Both the position numbers and the translations under genes were made by a program. Positions 1 through 10,817 of a stretch of DNA of 64,000 bases are shown here, piece after piece (position 1 is the stretch's first letter; each line of letters starts with the position of its first letter). The notes below the pieces were generated by a model. The model was given only the letters and a program-made list of their open reading frames with translations, was not told the origin of the DNA and ran no database searches. Origin of the DNA: Mugil cephalus. Lineage: Eukaryota; Chordata; Actinopteri; Mugiliformes; Mugilidae. The stretch lies in assembly GCF_022458985.1 (NCBI RefSeq), contig NC_061774.1, positions 12,390,616 to 12,454,615 on the forward strand, read 5' to 3'.

Positions 1-816
1 GAAGTAGTCAGTGTAGTCGTTCTCTTCACTAATTGGGATAGCTTTGCTTTAGGCAAAAAAAAGGACAACGTATTTGGATGAGACAGTATTAATGTCAAGT
101 TAAAAGCTGAAACTTTGCAGTAATCCCAGCTGTTTAAGCAGCTGTTGTTTAACAAAGTAGGAAGCCAAGTGGAATTGTATATTAGAAGAATTTTTTGAGT
201 ATGAGATCTGTGGAATTTATTTATAACAAATCTTAACATGTTTTAACCACTACAAGGTAATATTTTCAATACATATAACTGAGGTGGATAAATAGCTTAT
301 TAAAATGTACCCTAACACACAAAAAAGTACAGATGTAGGTTTTATGTGTTACAGTGTGAGAGAACATCAAATACTGTATTCAAGAAAGAAGCAGTACACT
401 CTTTATGATTAATCTTATCTTGGAATGTCTTATATGTATTTTTTCGAAATTGTAGTCATCAGACTGGTTTGATATTGACATGTTCACTCCACTGACTAAG
501 GCATACAGGGGGAACTTTAACACCAGGATATTTAAATTCCACTTTAATATAGACACAAACTGTATCTCAACCACAGTGTAGCCAATGGGAGAACTACAAA
601 CTCCAAAGACTGTAAACCATTAAGCATTCAGTCCAGACATTTCTGTATTTTTGCCATAGTCAGTTAAATCGCTACAAATCACACTAACCACACACCATAT
701 GAAGTAGAATGAAATTCAGTTAAATATAATTATTGTATATATGTTTAATTTGTGCTTTCTATGTGCAGATTTTAGTGCAGCTTAACTGCTAACTGCTGGT
801 CCACTATGTTCTCTTC
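1..816. other. Intergenic DNA past the last gamma exon
   Basis: No gene seen. The stretch from about 380 to 780 is clearly homologous to 10230-10670 and in part to 16740-17040 (shared TCTTATCTTGGAATGTCTTA and GTGCTTTCTATG), so it is the intergenic part of another copy of the A/B unit. A further B-type exon may lie just outside the window. Confidence 0.7.
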
Positions 817-837
817 TTCAGCACCACGGACAGCAGA
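817..837 (+). promoter_or_regulatory. RE1/NRSE (REST-binding consensus)
   Basis: Contains TTCAGCACCACGGACAGC and matches 18 of 21 positions of the RE1 consensus (TTCAGCACCACGGACAGC then GCC). It lies about 90 bp past the donor of exon 930-3305. REST represses neuronal genes in non-neuronal cells. Confidence 0.85.
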
Positions 838-929
838 AAGATTTGAATGGATAAAACTGCCTCAAAAGTTGACACTTGCATTATCTAGCAATGTAGGTAT
901 TTCATAAACATTAAGCAAAAATACCCTAC

Positions 930-3305
930 CTTTTCTTTGTTGGGTAAAGTCTGTGTCCTGGTAAAAGTGTCTCCTTCGTTAATACTGATAAGCTCACCAT
1001 CTACAGGTGGAAACGGTGCAGGGAAAACCACTACATCACTCTTCAGTGTGTCTGAGCTGAAACACACGTCGTACTGCTGAGTAGATTTAGAGTAAGACCA
1101 GCTCCCGTCAGGGTGGGTGGTGATCATGGGGGCGCTGTACCTGCTGAAACTGTCTGTCCTGTGGCATTTGACAGCTATTAAACTGATGAGGCTCAGCAGA
1201 AAGATCACCGACACTGAGACAATGGCGATGAGCAGATACAGGTTCAAGTCAGAGAAGTTGTCCTCCTTTATAGGCACATGTCTGAACTGAGTCTGGATGT
1301 CAGCAGTGCTTTCAACCACCACCACTTCAATAGACACAGTAGCTGACAGGGAGGGTTCTCCATTATCAGAGACCAGCACCACCAAGGGGTGAGTTTTCAG
1401 ATCATTGTCACTCATTCTCCTCTTAGTCCTGATCTCCCCGGTGCTGGTTCCGATCCTGAACAGGTTGTTTCCTTTGGGCTCAGACAGGTGATAAGAAAGC
1501 AGAGCATTGTATCCAGAGTCTGCATCTACAGCCCTGATCTTAGCTACAAAGTATCCAGCTTCAGCAGAATAGGGGATGCTCTCACTATTAACGGAACCGT
1601 GCTCAGAATAAGGTGCAAGAATCGAGGGACTATTGTCATTCTCATCCATAATAAAAACATTTACAGTCACGTTGCTACTGAGCGGAGGAACACCAGAGTC
1701 TGTGGCCTGAACTTTGAACTGAAACGTTGTTAATTCCTCATAATTAAAAGACTGCAGACTAATAATGTCGCCAGTCTCTGAGTTTATATTAATCATTGTA
1801 GATAGTGGCAATGAGTTACTGTTACTTTGTAAAAATGAATAGCTCACCTGACCATTTTGATCAATATCTGCATCCAGTGCTGACACAGTTTTTAGAACTG
1901 CTCCTACTGGACTATTTTCTTTCATATAGACATTAATGACATCTTCTGTAAATAGAGGTTTGTTATCATTCACATCAGAGACATGTACATTAATAATGCT
2001 GTTGCTGGATAGAGGAGGGCTGCCTTCATCAGAAGCAGTGATACTAATGTTGTATTGAGGTGAACTCTCTCTGTCGAGAGGACCGTCAACAACCAACGAG
2101 TAGTAATTCTTATAATTTGACTCTAATTTAAAAGGAACATTATTGGAAATCTTACAGTTCACCAGTCCATTTTTTCCTCCATCTTTATCAAACACTGAAA
2201 CAAGAGCAATTGCGGTGCCAATGGACGCGTCTTCTTTCACTGTGTTCAACAGAGATGTCACTGAAATTTCAGGTTCATTGTCATTAACGTCTAAAACTTC
2301 AATCAATAATTTTGCATGTGAAGTCATAGGAGAGGAGGCTCCATCACTGGCTTGTACTCTTATCTCAAATGCATTATTCTCTTCAAAGTCGATATTCTTT
2401 GTGTTTGTTACAGTCCCAGTATTTCTGTCTATAGCAAACAGATTAGTTTGTTTCCCCTGGTCTATTTCCATAAATGAATATGATATTTGTCCGTTTTGAC
2501 CTGCATCTAAATCGGTAGCATTCAGAGTTATTATTGATGTTCCAATCTTCACGTTCTCATACACACTGGTTTTGTAAAGTGTTTGACTAAAAACGGGAGT
2601 ATTGTCATTAACATCTAAAACATTGATTGTAATAGTCATACTGCCGGATTTAGCAGGTGTTCCTCCGTCAGTGGCGGTCAGGGTGAATTTTATCGCGGTC
2701 TGTTTTTCTCTGTCTAAAACTTTCTGAAGCACTAATTCGGGAGTTATACTATCTCCTTTATTTGTAGCCAGAGAAAAATGCTCATTTTGACTAAGCTTAT
2801 AGGTATTCACTGAATTCCTTCCAACGTCTGCATCGTGAGCTCGCTTTAATAAAAATTTAGTCCCTGCTGCTGTGCTTTCAGTAATGTTAATTGTCTGAGA
2901 CCTGCTGAGAAACGATGGGGAATTATCATTCACGTCCAATATAATAATTTCAATGCGGTACAATTTCAAAGGGTTGTTAATAACGGCTTCTATAGTAAGT
3001 GAGCATTTCTGTTCATCGCCACAGAGTTCCTCTCGATCTATTCTCTCATTAACGTAGAGGACGCCAGTCTTCAGATTTACCTCGAAATATTTTCTCTTCG
3101 ATCCGGCAACGATCTGAAACATGCGGTGCTCCAAATCCTGGACATTGATATTCAAATCTTTGGCGATATTTCCGACAACAGTCCCTGGATTTACCTCCTC
3201 TGAGATGGAATAAGAGAGCTGCCCTTGCGCCGATTCCCAGCAACAATCCAGCACCACGAAGAACAGATAAATCCACACTGAGCTGATTCTTTCCGGCAAA
3301 TTCAT
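930..3305 (-). CDS. Gamma-type clustered protocadherin variable exon (A subgroup), most 3' exon in window
   Basis: The exon encodes 792 residues and ends at a splice donor (exon end AAAGAAAAG, then gtaggg). The cell-surface protein has a signal peptide (about 1-28), six cadherin repeats (about 29-672), a membrane helix (about 688-712) and a 78-residue cytoplasmic stub ending TLPNKEK. EC1 has the Cx5C motif of clustered protocadherins (C95 and C101, CGDEQKC) and the repeats carry DRE and DVNDN calcium motifs. By family knowledge it mediates homophilic neuronal recognition, with EC1-EC4 binding in trans. If unspliced, the frame reads 15 codons into the intron and stops near 885. EC1 belongs to the A subgroup, together with the exons ending at 4231, 10818 and 17193. 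Gamma rather than alpha is inferred from its position downstream and the cytoplasmic sequence; the constant exons are not in the window. Confidence 0.93.
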
Positions 3306-3423
3306 AATTACGACGTGACGCTATGTTACAGCAGGTATGAGATGAATGAAAGAAATATTTCAAATAAATATGCCGGCATGTTCACAACCAAACAAGACAA
3401 CCATTCTTTGTCGACTGACCTCG

Positions 3424-3436
3424 CTTTGTGACAAAG
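3424..3436. promoter_or_regulatory. Inverted CTTTGT-N-ACAAAG element, gamma 5' region
   Basis: CTTTGTGACAAAG, a near-perfect palindrome lying between the CSE and the ATG of exon 930-3305. The half-site ACAAAG resembles SOX and TCF/LEF cores. Confidence 0.5.
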
Positions 3437-3498
3437 ACCGTTTATGCATCATCCGCTGAATCAGGGAGGAGCCGTTACCGAGCAGATCGTATAAATGT

Positions 3499-3526
3499 GA
3501 TGGTCTGCATCGTCCCCACGTGGACA
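3499..3526 (-). promoter_or_regulatory. Gamma promoter CSE for exon 930-3305
   Basis: The plus strand reads GATGGTCTGCATCGTCCCCA then CGTGGACA, a close match to the shared 28-nt element found 194-239 bp upstream of every gamma start. Read in the sense direction its CCACGTGGGGAC core resembles a CTCF site and contains a CACGTG E-box. A TATA-like tttatac follows immediately in the sense direction (3489-3496). Confidence 0.85.
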
Positions 3527-4230
3527 TAAGTCATAACTACATCCCCCACCAGATATAATACCGCCGCACTGTTAAATATTGTGCATTTTCTTCATTGCTT
3601 TTTATGTTTAAAAATAAATGGATTGCCTACACAAACGCTAAGAAACCAATCCCCCCACCGCACCGCCAAAGGTTAACAAAAATCACTTTAGTAGCTTGAA
3701 TTATAAGTAACTGAAGTATGGCGGATTAACATGTCTCCTTTCCATTTTTAAGTGATGAGAAATGTAACACTATTAAATCTCATGGGGTCACTGAAAAAGG
3801 CCAAGTGATCCTACGTGTAAAACATTGAGCTGCAATTATTACCTAAGCTGACATGTATTTGTATACATGCTATGCTTAAAAACAATTCTGTTTCGGTTTT
3901 GTGAGTTCATCACACATTGATAAGGTACAATTCAGAACCACGGACAGCAATGCTGGCTTTACAGCACTTATCAACAGTGCAAAGAAAATCAGAAAAGAAA
4001 ACAGTCCCTTGATTTAAACCAGACAGTCTGTGAGATCAGGATGCAAACTTGGTGATAGTCGTTCTATGAGAAATTATTTCATATATAGTTCAAAGGTAGA
4101 GTTGGTGCAATTTACAGTCAGCGATTCTTGACAATGACACAGCACAAACTCATTAAAGTATCTTAAATTAAACTATTTCTTAACTATTTTTCCTCATGAA
4201 CAATGTGCCAAAGTGTCTATTTCATCTTAC
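3527..4230. other. Intergenic DNA between gamma exons
   Basis: AT-rich; apart from the RE1 at 3931 I see nothing further. Confidence 0.6.
3931..3951 (+). promoter_or_regulatory. RE1/NRSE (REST-binding consensus)
   Basis: TTCAGAACCACGGACAGC, 17 of 21 positions, 280 bp past the donor of the frameshifted exon. Confidence 0.78.
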
Positions 4231-6605
4231 CTTCTCTTTGTTGGGTAAAGTCTGTGTCCTGGTAAAAGTGTCTCCTTCATTAATACTGATCAGTTCACCA
4301 TCTACGGGTGGAAACGGTGCAGGGAAAACCACTACATCACTCTTCAGTGTGTCTGAGCTGAAACACACGTCGTACTGCTGAGTAGATTTAGAGTAAGACC
4401 AGCTCCCGTCAGGGTGGGTGGTGATCATGGGGGCGCTGTACCTGCTGAAACTGTCTGTCCTGTGGCATTTGACAGCTATTAAACTGATGAGGCTCAGCAG
4501 AAAGATCACCGACACTGAGACAATGGCGATGAGCAGATACAGGTTCAAGTCAGAGAAGTTGTCCTCCTTTATAGGCACATGTCTGAACTGAGTCTGGATG
4601 TCAGCGTGCTTTCAACCACCACCACTTCAATAGACACAGTAGCTGACAGGGAGGGTTCTCCACTATCAGAGACCAGCACCACCAAGGGGTGAGTTTTCAG
4701 ATCATTGTCACTCATTCTCCTCTTAGTCCTGATCTCCCCGGTGCTGGTTCCGATCTTGAACAGGTTGTTTCCCTTGGGCTCAGACAGATGATAAGAAAGC
4801 AGAGCATTGTATCCAGAATCTGCATCTACAGACCTGATCTTTGCTACAAAGTATCCAGCTTCTGCAGAATAGGGGATGCTCTCACTGTTAACAGAGCCGT
4901 GCTCAGAATAAGGCGCAAGAATCGAGGGACTGTTGTCATTTTCATCCAGGATTAAAACATTTACAGTCACGTTGCTACTGAGCGGAGGAACACCAGAGTC
5001 TGTGGCCTGAACTTTGAACTGAAACGTTTTTAATTCCTCATAATTAAAAGACTGAAGGCCGACAATTTCTCCAGTCTCTGAGTTGATGTTAATCATTGTA
5101 GAAAGTGGCAATGAGTTACTGTTACTTTGTAAAAATGAATAGCTCACCTGACCATTTTGATCGATATCTGCATCCAGTGCTGACACAGTTTTAAGAACTG
5201 CTCCTACTGGACTATTTTCTTTCACATAGACATTAACGACATCTTCTGTAAATAGAGGTTTGTTATCATTCACATCAGAGACATGTACATTAATAATGCT
5301 GTTGCTGGATAGAGGTGGGTTGCCTTCATCAGTAGCAGTGATACTAATGTTGTATTGAGGTGAACTCTCTCTGTCGAGAGGACCGTCAACAACCAACGAG
5401 TAGTAATTCTTATAATTTGACTCTAATTTAAAAGGAACATTATTAGAAATCTTACAGTTCACCATCCCATTTTTTCCTCCATCTTTATCAGACACTGAAA
5501 CAAGAGCAATTGCGGTGCCAATGGACGCGTCTTCTTTCACTGTGTTCAACAGAGATGTCACTGAAATTTCAGGTTTATTGTCATTAACGTCTAAAACTTC
5601 AATCAATAATTTTGCATGTGAAGTCATAGGAGAGGAGGCTCCATCACTGGCTTGTACTCGAATCTCAAAAGCGTTATTCTCTTCAAAGTCGATATTCTTT
5701 TTACTTGTAACTGTCCCAGTTCTTTCATCTATAGCAAACAGATCAGTTTGTTTTCCCCGGCCGACTTCACTAAATGAAAATGACACGTGCCCATTTTGAC
5801 CTACATCTAAATCACTGGCATTTAATGTGATTATTGATGTACCTATTTTTGCATTCTCATGTACACTGGCCTTATACAGCGTCTGACTGAATACGGGAGG
5901 ATTGTCGTTAATATCTAACACATTTATTATTATCGTCATGCTGCCTGATTTAGCTGGTGTTCCTCCGTCAATAGCAGTGAGTGTTAGTCGAATCACTGAC
6001 TGTTTTTCTCTGTCCAAAACTTTCCGCAGGACTAATTCAGGAGTTACGCTCTCCCCTTTATGCGTTTCAAGATTGAAGTGATCATTTTGATTAAGCTTGT
6101 AAGTGCTTACAGCATTTTTACCGACGTCTGCGTCGTGTGCTGGGTGCAAGGGAAATTTTGCCCCTGCTGCTGTGTTTTCACTAATGTTGATTACCTGTGA
6201 CGTGCTGAGAAATGATGGGGAATTATCATTCACATCTAATATTGTTATTTCAATACGGTACAGTTTCAGTGGATTGTTAATTACTGCCTCGACGCTGAGA
6301 GAACATCTTGCTTCATCGCCGCAGAGTTCCTCTCGGTCTATTCTCTCATTAACGTAGAGGACTCCGGTCTTGAGATTTACCTCGAAATATTTTCTCTTTG
6401 ATCCAGCAACGATCTGAAACATCCGGGGCTCCAGGTCCTGGACATTAATGTTGAGATCTTTGGCGATATTTCCGACAACAGTCCCCAGATTTACCTCCTC
6501 TGAGACGGAGTAAGAGAGCTGCCCTTGCGCCGATTCCCAGAAACAATCAAGCAAAAAGATGACGAGATATATCCACATAGACCTCGCTCTGCCCGGTACA
6601 TTCAT
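4231..6605 (-). pseudogene. Frameshifted gamma-type protocadherin variable exon (A subgroup)
   Basis: This is a full-length relative of the neighbouring A-subgroup exons but is 2375 nt long where they are 2376. On the plus strand the siblings read gtcagcagtgc near 4601-4606; here it is gtcagcgtgc, so one base is missing. Translation runs correctly through signal peptide and EC1-EC6 (about 660 residues), then shifts after VVVEST and stops at 4569. The membrane helix and cytoplasmic stub are still intact in the original frame (4231-4578), and the donor (gaag then gtaaga) is preserved. If expressed, it would give a secreted ectodomain and a transcript open to nonsense-mediated decay. The promoter element at 6838-6865 is intact, so the loss looks recent. 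A sequencing or assembly error, or a segregating allele, is also possible. Confidence 0.85.
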
Positions 6606-6837
6606 AATTCCGCCCGTCCGGAGAAATCACATCGACAAAACAGTTCGGTAAGGTCACAAAGAAGAACTAAACCGTTGTCAGAAATTAAACGAGATCATTT
6701 CAAAATGCAAAGCAATAATCGCCGTCACGTCGTCCTCTTTCAGTCTCTCCGTCTCTTTGTTTCGAGCGTCTGAGAAACATCATCATCCCTTGAAATTGGG
6801 AGGAGCCGCAAACAAGTGAAAAGGGAAACGAAAAAGT

Positions 6838-6865
6838 GATGGTCTACAATGTCCCCACGTGGACA
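6838..6865 (-). promoter_or_regulatory. Gamma promoter CSE for the frameshifted exon
   Basis: The plus strand contains GGTCTACAATGTCCCCACGT, the consensus form, 233 bp upstream of the start at 6605. It is intact although the exon is frameshifted. A GGGAGGAGCC box (GC-box-like, CGGCTCCTCCC in sense) lies between it and the exon near 6799. Confidence 0.85.
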
Positions 6866-7309
6866 TTTGCTACAACTACACTCAGTATGACACAATATTT
6901 CCGCCGATGTATTTAAACAGATCCTAATAATGTAATAATTACTCTGTAAGATTTCCCACTGTTTATCATTTTTAAACAAGTTAGACCGACTGTGCTCAAA
7001 CGTCATAGACATTTTTAATTTCTTTACATCTGCACATCGAATCTCTTTAAAATTTGCACTAAAAATTGAGTAACCTGGCTCCCAATTAAAGTTCAATGAA
7101 ATACCCAATATCCTACTGACTATTTTCTACAGGTACTCCACGATGAGATCAGTGTAATGAATACATTTTTAAAAGTCAACTTAACCAATGTTAAAAATTA
7201 AATATATCATGATCATTGCTTTCTTTGTTAAAAATGTACAACAATGGATAGGATTTTGATGAATATACTAAAAATTTCCTCAGGAGGAACTCATATTCAC
7301 ACACTCAAG

Positions 7310-7330
7310 ATCAGAACCTTGGAAAGTTTA
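7310..7330 (+). promoter_or_regulatory. Decayed RE1-like element
   Basis: ATCAGAACCTTGGAAAG matches only 12 of 21 RE1 positions, but sits at the equivalent place past a B-type exon and is paralogous to 13871. It has probably lost REST binding. Confidence 0.4.
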
Positions 7331-7482
7331 AATAACAAAATGGCAACCAGGCTACTCCAAACATATTTGATTGTCATTTCAAGGATCACAACATCTTTTG
7401 ATTTCTTTTTTTTTTTCTTTTTTTTTCCCATGAGTTATAATATTTTGCTTTTTCAAAATAAGATACATGACTATGTTCTTAC

Positions 7483-9870
7483 CTTTTCTTTGTTGGGTAA
7501 GGTCTGTGTCCTGGTAAAAGTGTCTCCTCCATTAATACTGATCAGCTCACCATCTACAGGTGGAAACGGTGCAGGGAAAACCACTACATCACTCTTCAGT
7601 GTGTCTGAGCTGAAACACACGTCGTACTGCTGAGTAGATTTAGAGTAAGACCAGCTCCCGTCAGGGTGGGTGGTGATCATGGGGGCGCTGTACCTGCTGA
7701 AACTGTCTGTCCTGTGGCATTTAACAGCTATTAAACTGATGAGGCTCAGCAGAAAGATCACTGACACTGAGGCAATGGCGATGAGCAGATACAGGTTCAA
7801 GTCAGAGAAGTTGTCCTCCTTTATAGGCACATGTCTGAGCTGAGTCTGGATGTCAGCAGTGCTTTCAACCACCACCACTTCAATAGACACAGTAGCTGAC
7901 AGGGAGGGTTCTCCATTATCAGAGACCAGCACCACCAAGGGGTGAGTTTTCAGATCATTGTCACTCATTCTCCTCTTAGTCCTGATCTCCCCGGTGCTGG
8001 TTCCGATCCTGAACAGGTTGTTTCCTTTGGGCTCAGACAGGTGATAAGAAAGCAGAGCGTTGTATCCAGAGTCTGCATCTACAGCCCTGATCTTTGCTAC
8101 AAAATATCCAGCTTCAGCAGAATAGGGGATGTTCTCACTATTAACAGAGCCATGCTCAGAATAAGGTAGCAGAATAGAGGGATTGTTGTCATTTTCATCC
8201 AGGATAAAAACATTTACAGTCACATTGCTGCTGAGTGGAGGAACACCAGAGTCTGTGGCCTGAACTTTGAACTGAAACGTTTGTAACTCTTCATAGTTAA
8301 AAGACTGAAGACTGATGATGTCTCCCGTCTCTGAGTTTATATTAATCATTGTAGATAGTGGCATTGTGTTACTGTTATTTTCAACAATTGTGTACGTCAC
8401 TTGGGCATTTTGATCAATGTCTGCATCAAGTGCAGATACTCTTTTTATAACTGCTCCAATTGGACTGTTTTCCTTTAAATAAACATTAAATACAGAGTCT
8501 GAAAAACGAGGAGAATTGTCATTGACGTCAGAAACATGAACAGTAAGATCCCTGGTGCTTGTGAGAGCTGGTGTTCCATCATCTGTGGCTGTGATGGTGA
8601 CATTGTAATATGAATTTGTCTCTCTGTCTAGTTGCCCATGTACTACCAAAGAGTAATAATTTTTGTAGTTTGTTTCCAACTTAAAGGGACTTTCATTTTT
8701 AACACTACAATGCACTATTCCATTTCTGCCTCCATCTCTGTCAAGGACTGACACAAGTGCAATAGCAGTGCCTGTTTTGGCATCCTCTTTTACTGTGTTA
8801 CTCAGAGTTGTTACAGATATTTCAGGACTATTGTCATTTAAATCCACCACCTCTATTAGTACTTTACACTGTGCTGTCATTGGAGGAGAGCCTTTATCAG
8901 CAGCCTGAACTCGGATTTCGAAAGCAGGATGCTCTTCAAAGTCAATCTTACCTTTAACTGTCAATAATCCGGTCTGCTCATCAATTTGAAATATATTAAG
9001 AACATGGTCTTGATCTTTGCTGCTCAGTGAATACGTAATCTCCCCGTTTGGCCCTTCATCGTCGTCTGTTGCCGTTATTGTTATGACTGAACTACCAACC
9101 GGTGCGTTTTCACTAACGCTTGTTTTATACAAAGGTTTGGTAAATATCGGGACGTTATCATTATTGTCCAAGACATTGATTATTATCTGTGACGTTCCGG
9201 ACTTTGGAGGTGTTCCTCCATCCACTGCAGTCAGCGTGAGTTTTATTACAGGTTGTTTTTCTCGGTCTAACGGTTTCTGGAGGACTAATTCCGCAGACAC
9301 ACTTTCTCCTTTGTTCACTGATAATACAAAATTGTCATTAGTATTTAGCTTGTACGTACTGATGCCATTCTTTCCAACATCGGCATCATAGGCCGATAAC
9401 AGGAGGAATTTAGTCCCAGGTAACGTGCTTTCCGCTATATCGATATTCTGCGAATTGGTACTGAAAGACGGATAATTGTCATTAACATCTAGAATATTTA
9501 CTTCTAATCGATAAAGCTTTAACGGAGCGTTTATTACAGCCTCGACGTTCACTGTGCATTTCGTTGCCTTCGCACACAGCTCCTCTCGGTCTATTCTGTC
9601 ATTGACAAAGAGAACACCCGTCTTCAGATTTACCTCGAAATATTTTTTCTTTGATCCGGGAACGATTTGAAACATCCGAGACTCCAGCTCATGTACACCG
9701 AGGTTAAGGTCCTTTGCTATATTTCCTACAGAAGTCCCTGTATTTACTTCTTCGGATATGGAGTAGGAGAGCTGTCCAGACACCGCTTCCCAATAACAGT
9801 CCAGCAGCACAAATAGCACGTATGCCACCACAGAACTCCTCTTATTTGAAGACATAATCCGATCAGACAT
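7483..9870 (-). CDS. Gamma-type clustered protocadherin variable exon (B subgroup, copy 1)
   Basis: The 796-codon exon ends at a gtaaga donor. The first ATG gives [11 protein letters not shown]; the internal ATG (9855) would give a signal peptide closer in length to the other subgroups, so the start is uncertain by five codons. Six EC repeats are followed by a helix and the common TLPNKEK stub. EC1 ([20 protein letters not shown], Cx5C as CAKATKC) defines the B subgroup. It differs from the other B exon (14026-16413) at only about 16 residues across the whole protein, so the two probably have nearly the same binding specificity. The linker after EC2 reads DNNDN instead of DVNDN. The promoter element at 10072-10099 differs from that of A exons. 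Confidence 0.93.
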
Positions 9871-10071
9871 GAAAACAGCACGTAAACAGGTCCAAAAGAT
9901 GTCGAGTATTGATGGAAGCTATGCTCCCTTTTCATCTAAATTGTCCACAGTGCAGATCATCCCCTGGCTTTCTCTCTGTGCTTCTGCGTCCCTTTGTGTT
10001 AAAACCCGACAAGACATAATTACGTCTATATTCTGGGAGGGGCATCAGGATGTGATTTAAATATTCAGTTG

Positions 10072-10099
10072 AATGGTCTACATTGCCACCTTATGGCTT
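10072..10099 (-). promoter_or_regulatory. Gamma promoter CSE, B-type variant
   Basis: AATGGTCTACATTGCCACCT then TATGGCTT, 202 bp upstream of the start at 9870. The TGGTCTAC half is conserved, but the E-box half is replaced by GCCACCTTATGGC, whose reverse complement fits the CTCF core well (11 of 14 IUPAC positions). Confidence 0.8.
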
Positions 10100-10574
10100 T
10101 ATACACACATTACAATTCAAAGGATGGGAAAACAGAATTGTATCATGAAGACTACACAATAGTGCACAATATGTTTTACAATGTTATTTTAAAAATAATT
10201 ATCATGCAAATATCGGGTTGCTTTAATGGAAAAAAAAATATTAATCTTATCTTGGAATGTCTTATTATTATTATGTCTTATGTATTTTTCAAAACTGTAG
10301 TCATCAGACTTGTTTGCAATTGACATGTTTACTCCAGTGACTAGGGCATAGAGGGGGAACTTAACACCAGGATATTTAAATTCCACTTTAATATAGACAC
10401 AAACTGTATCTCAACAACAGTGTAGCCTAAGGGAGAACTACAAACTCCAAAGACTGCAAACCATTAAGCATTCAGTCCAAACATTTCTGTGTTTTTGCCA
10501 TAGTCAGGGAAATCGTTACAAATCACACTAACCACACACCATATGAAGTAGAATGAAATTGAATTATATCTGCG

Positions 10575-10576
<2 letters not shown>

Positions 10577-10633
<57 letters not shown>
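10577..10633. repeat. (TG)n microsatellite
   Basis: A 57-nt TG tract in the 3' flank of exon 10818-13193, next to the RE1 at 10706. The paralogous site at 17.0 kb has one too; the site at about 735 does not. Confidence 0.95.
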
Positions 10634-10635
<2 letters not shown>

Positions 10636-10705
10636 AATTTGTGCTTTCTATGCGCAGATTTCAGTGCAGCTCCACTACTAAGTGCTGACCCACTATGTTC
10701 TCTTC

Positions 10706-10726
10706 TTCAGCACCACGGACAGCAGC
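10706..10726 (+). promoter_or_regulatory. RE1/NRSE (REST-binding consensus)
   Basis: TTCAGCACCACGGACAGC and a final C; 19 of 21 positions. It lies about 90 bp past the donor at 10818. Confidence 0.87.
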
Positions 10727-10817
10727 AAGATTTGAATGGATAAAACTGCCTCAAAAGTTGACACTTGCATTATCTAGCAATGTTGTATTTTATGAACATT
10801 AAGCAAAAATGCCCTAC

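Noticed and set aside
1389-1733. Plus-strand open frame starting [18 protein letters not shown], repeated in every gamma exon (also 4689, 7942, 11277, 14485, 17652, 21077, 24894, 27965)
   Set aside because: It is the antisense reading of the homogenised EC6 region. Its conservation follows from the sense protein, and its ends and length vary between copies.
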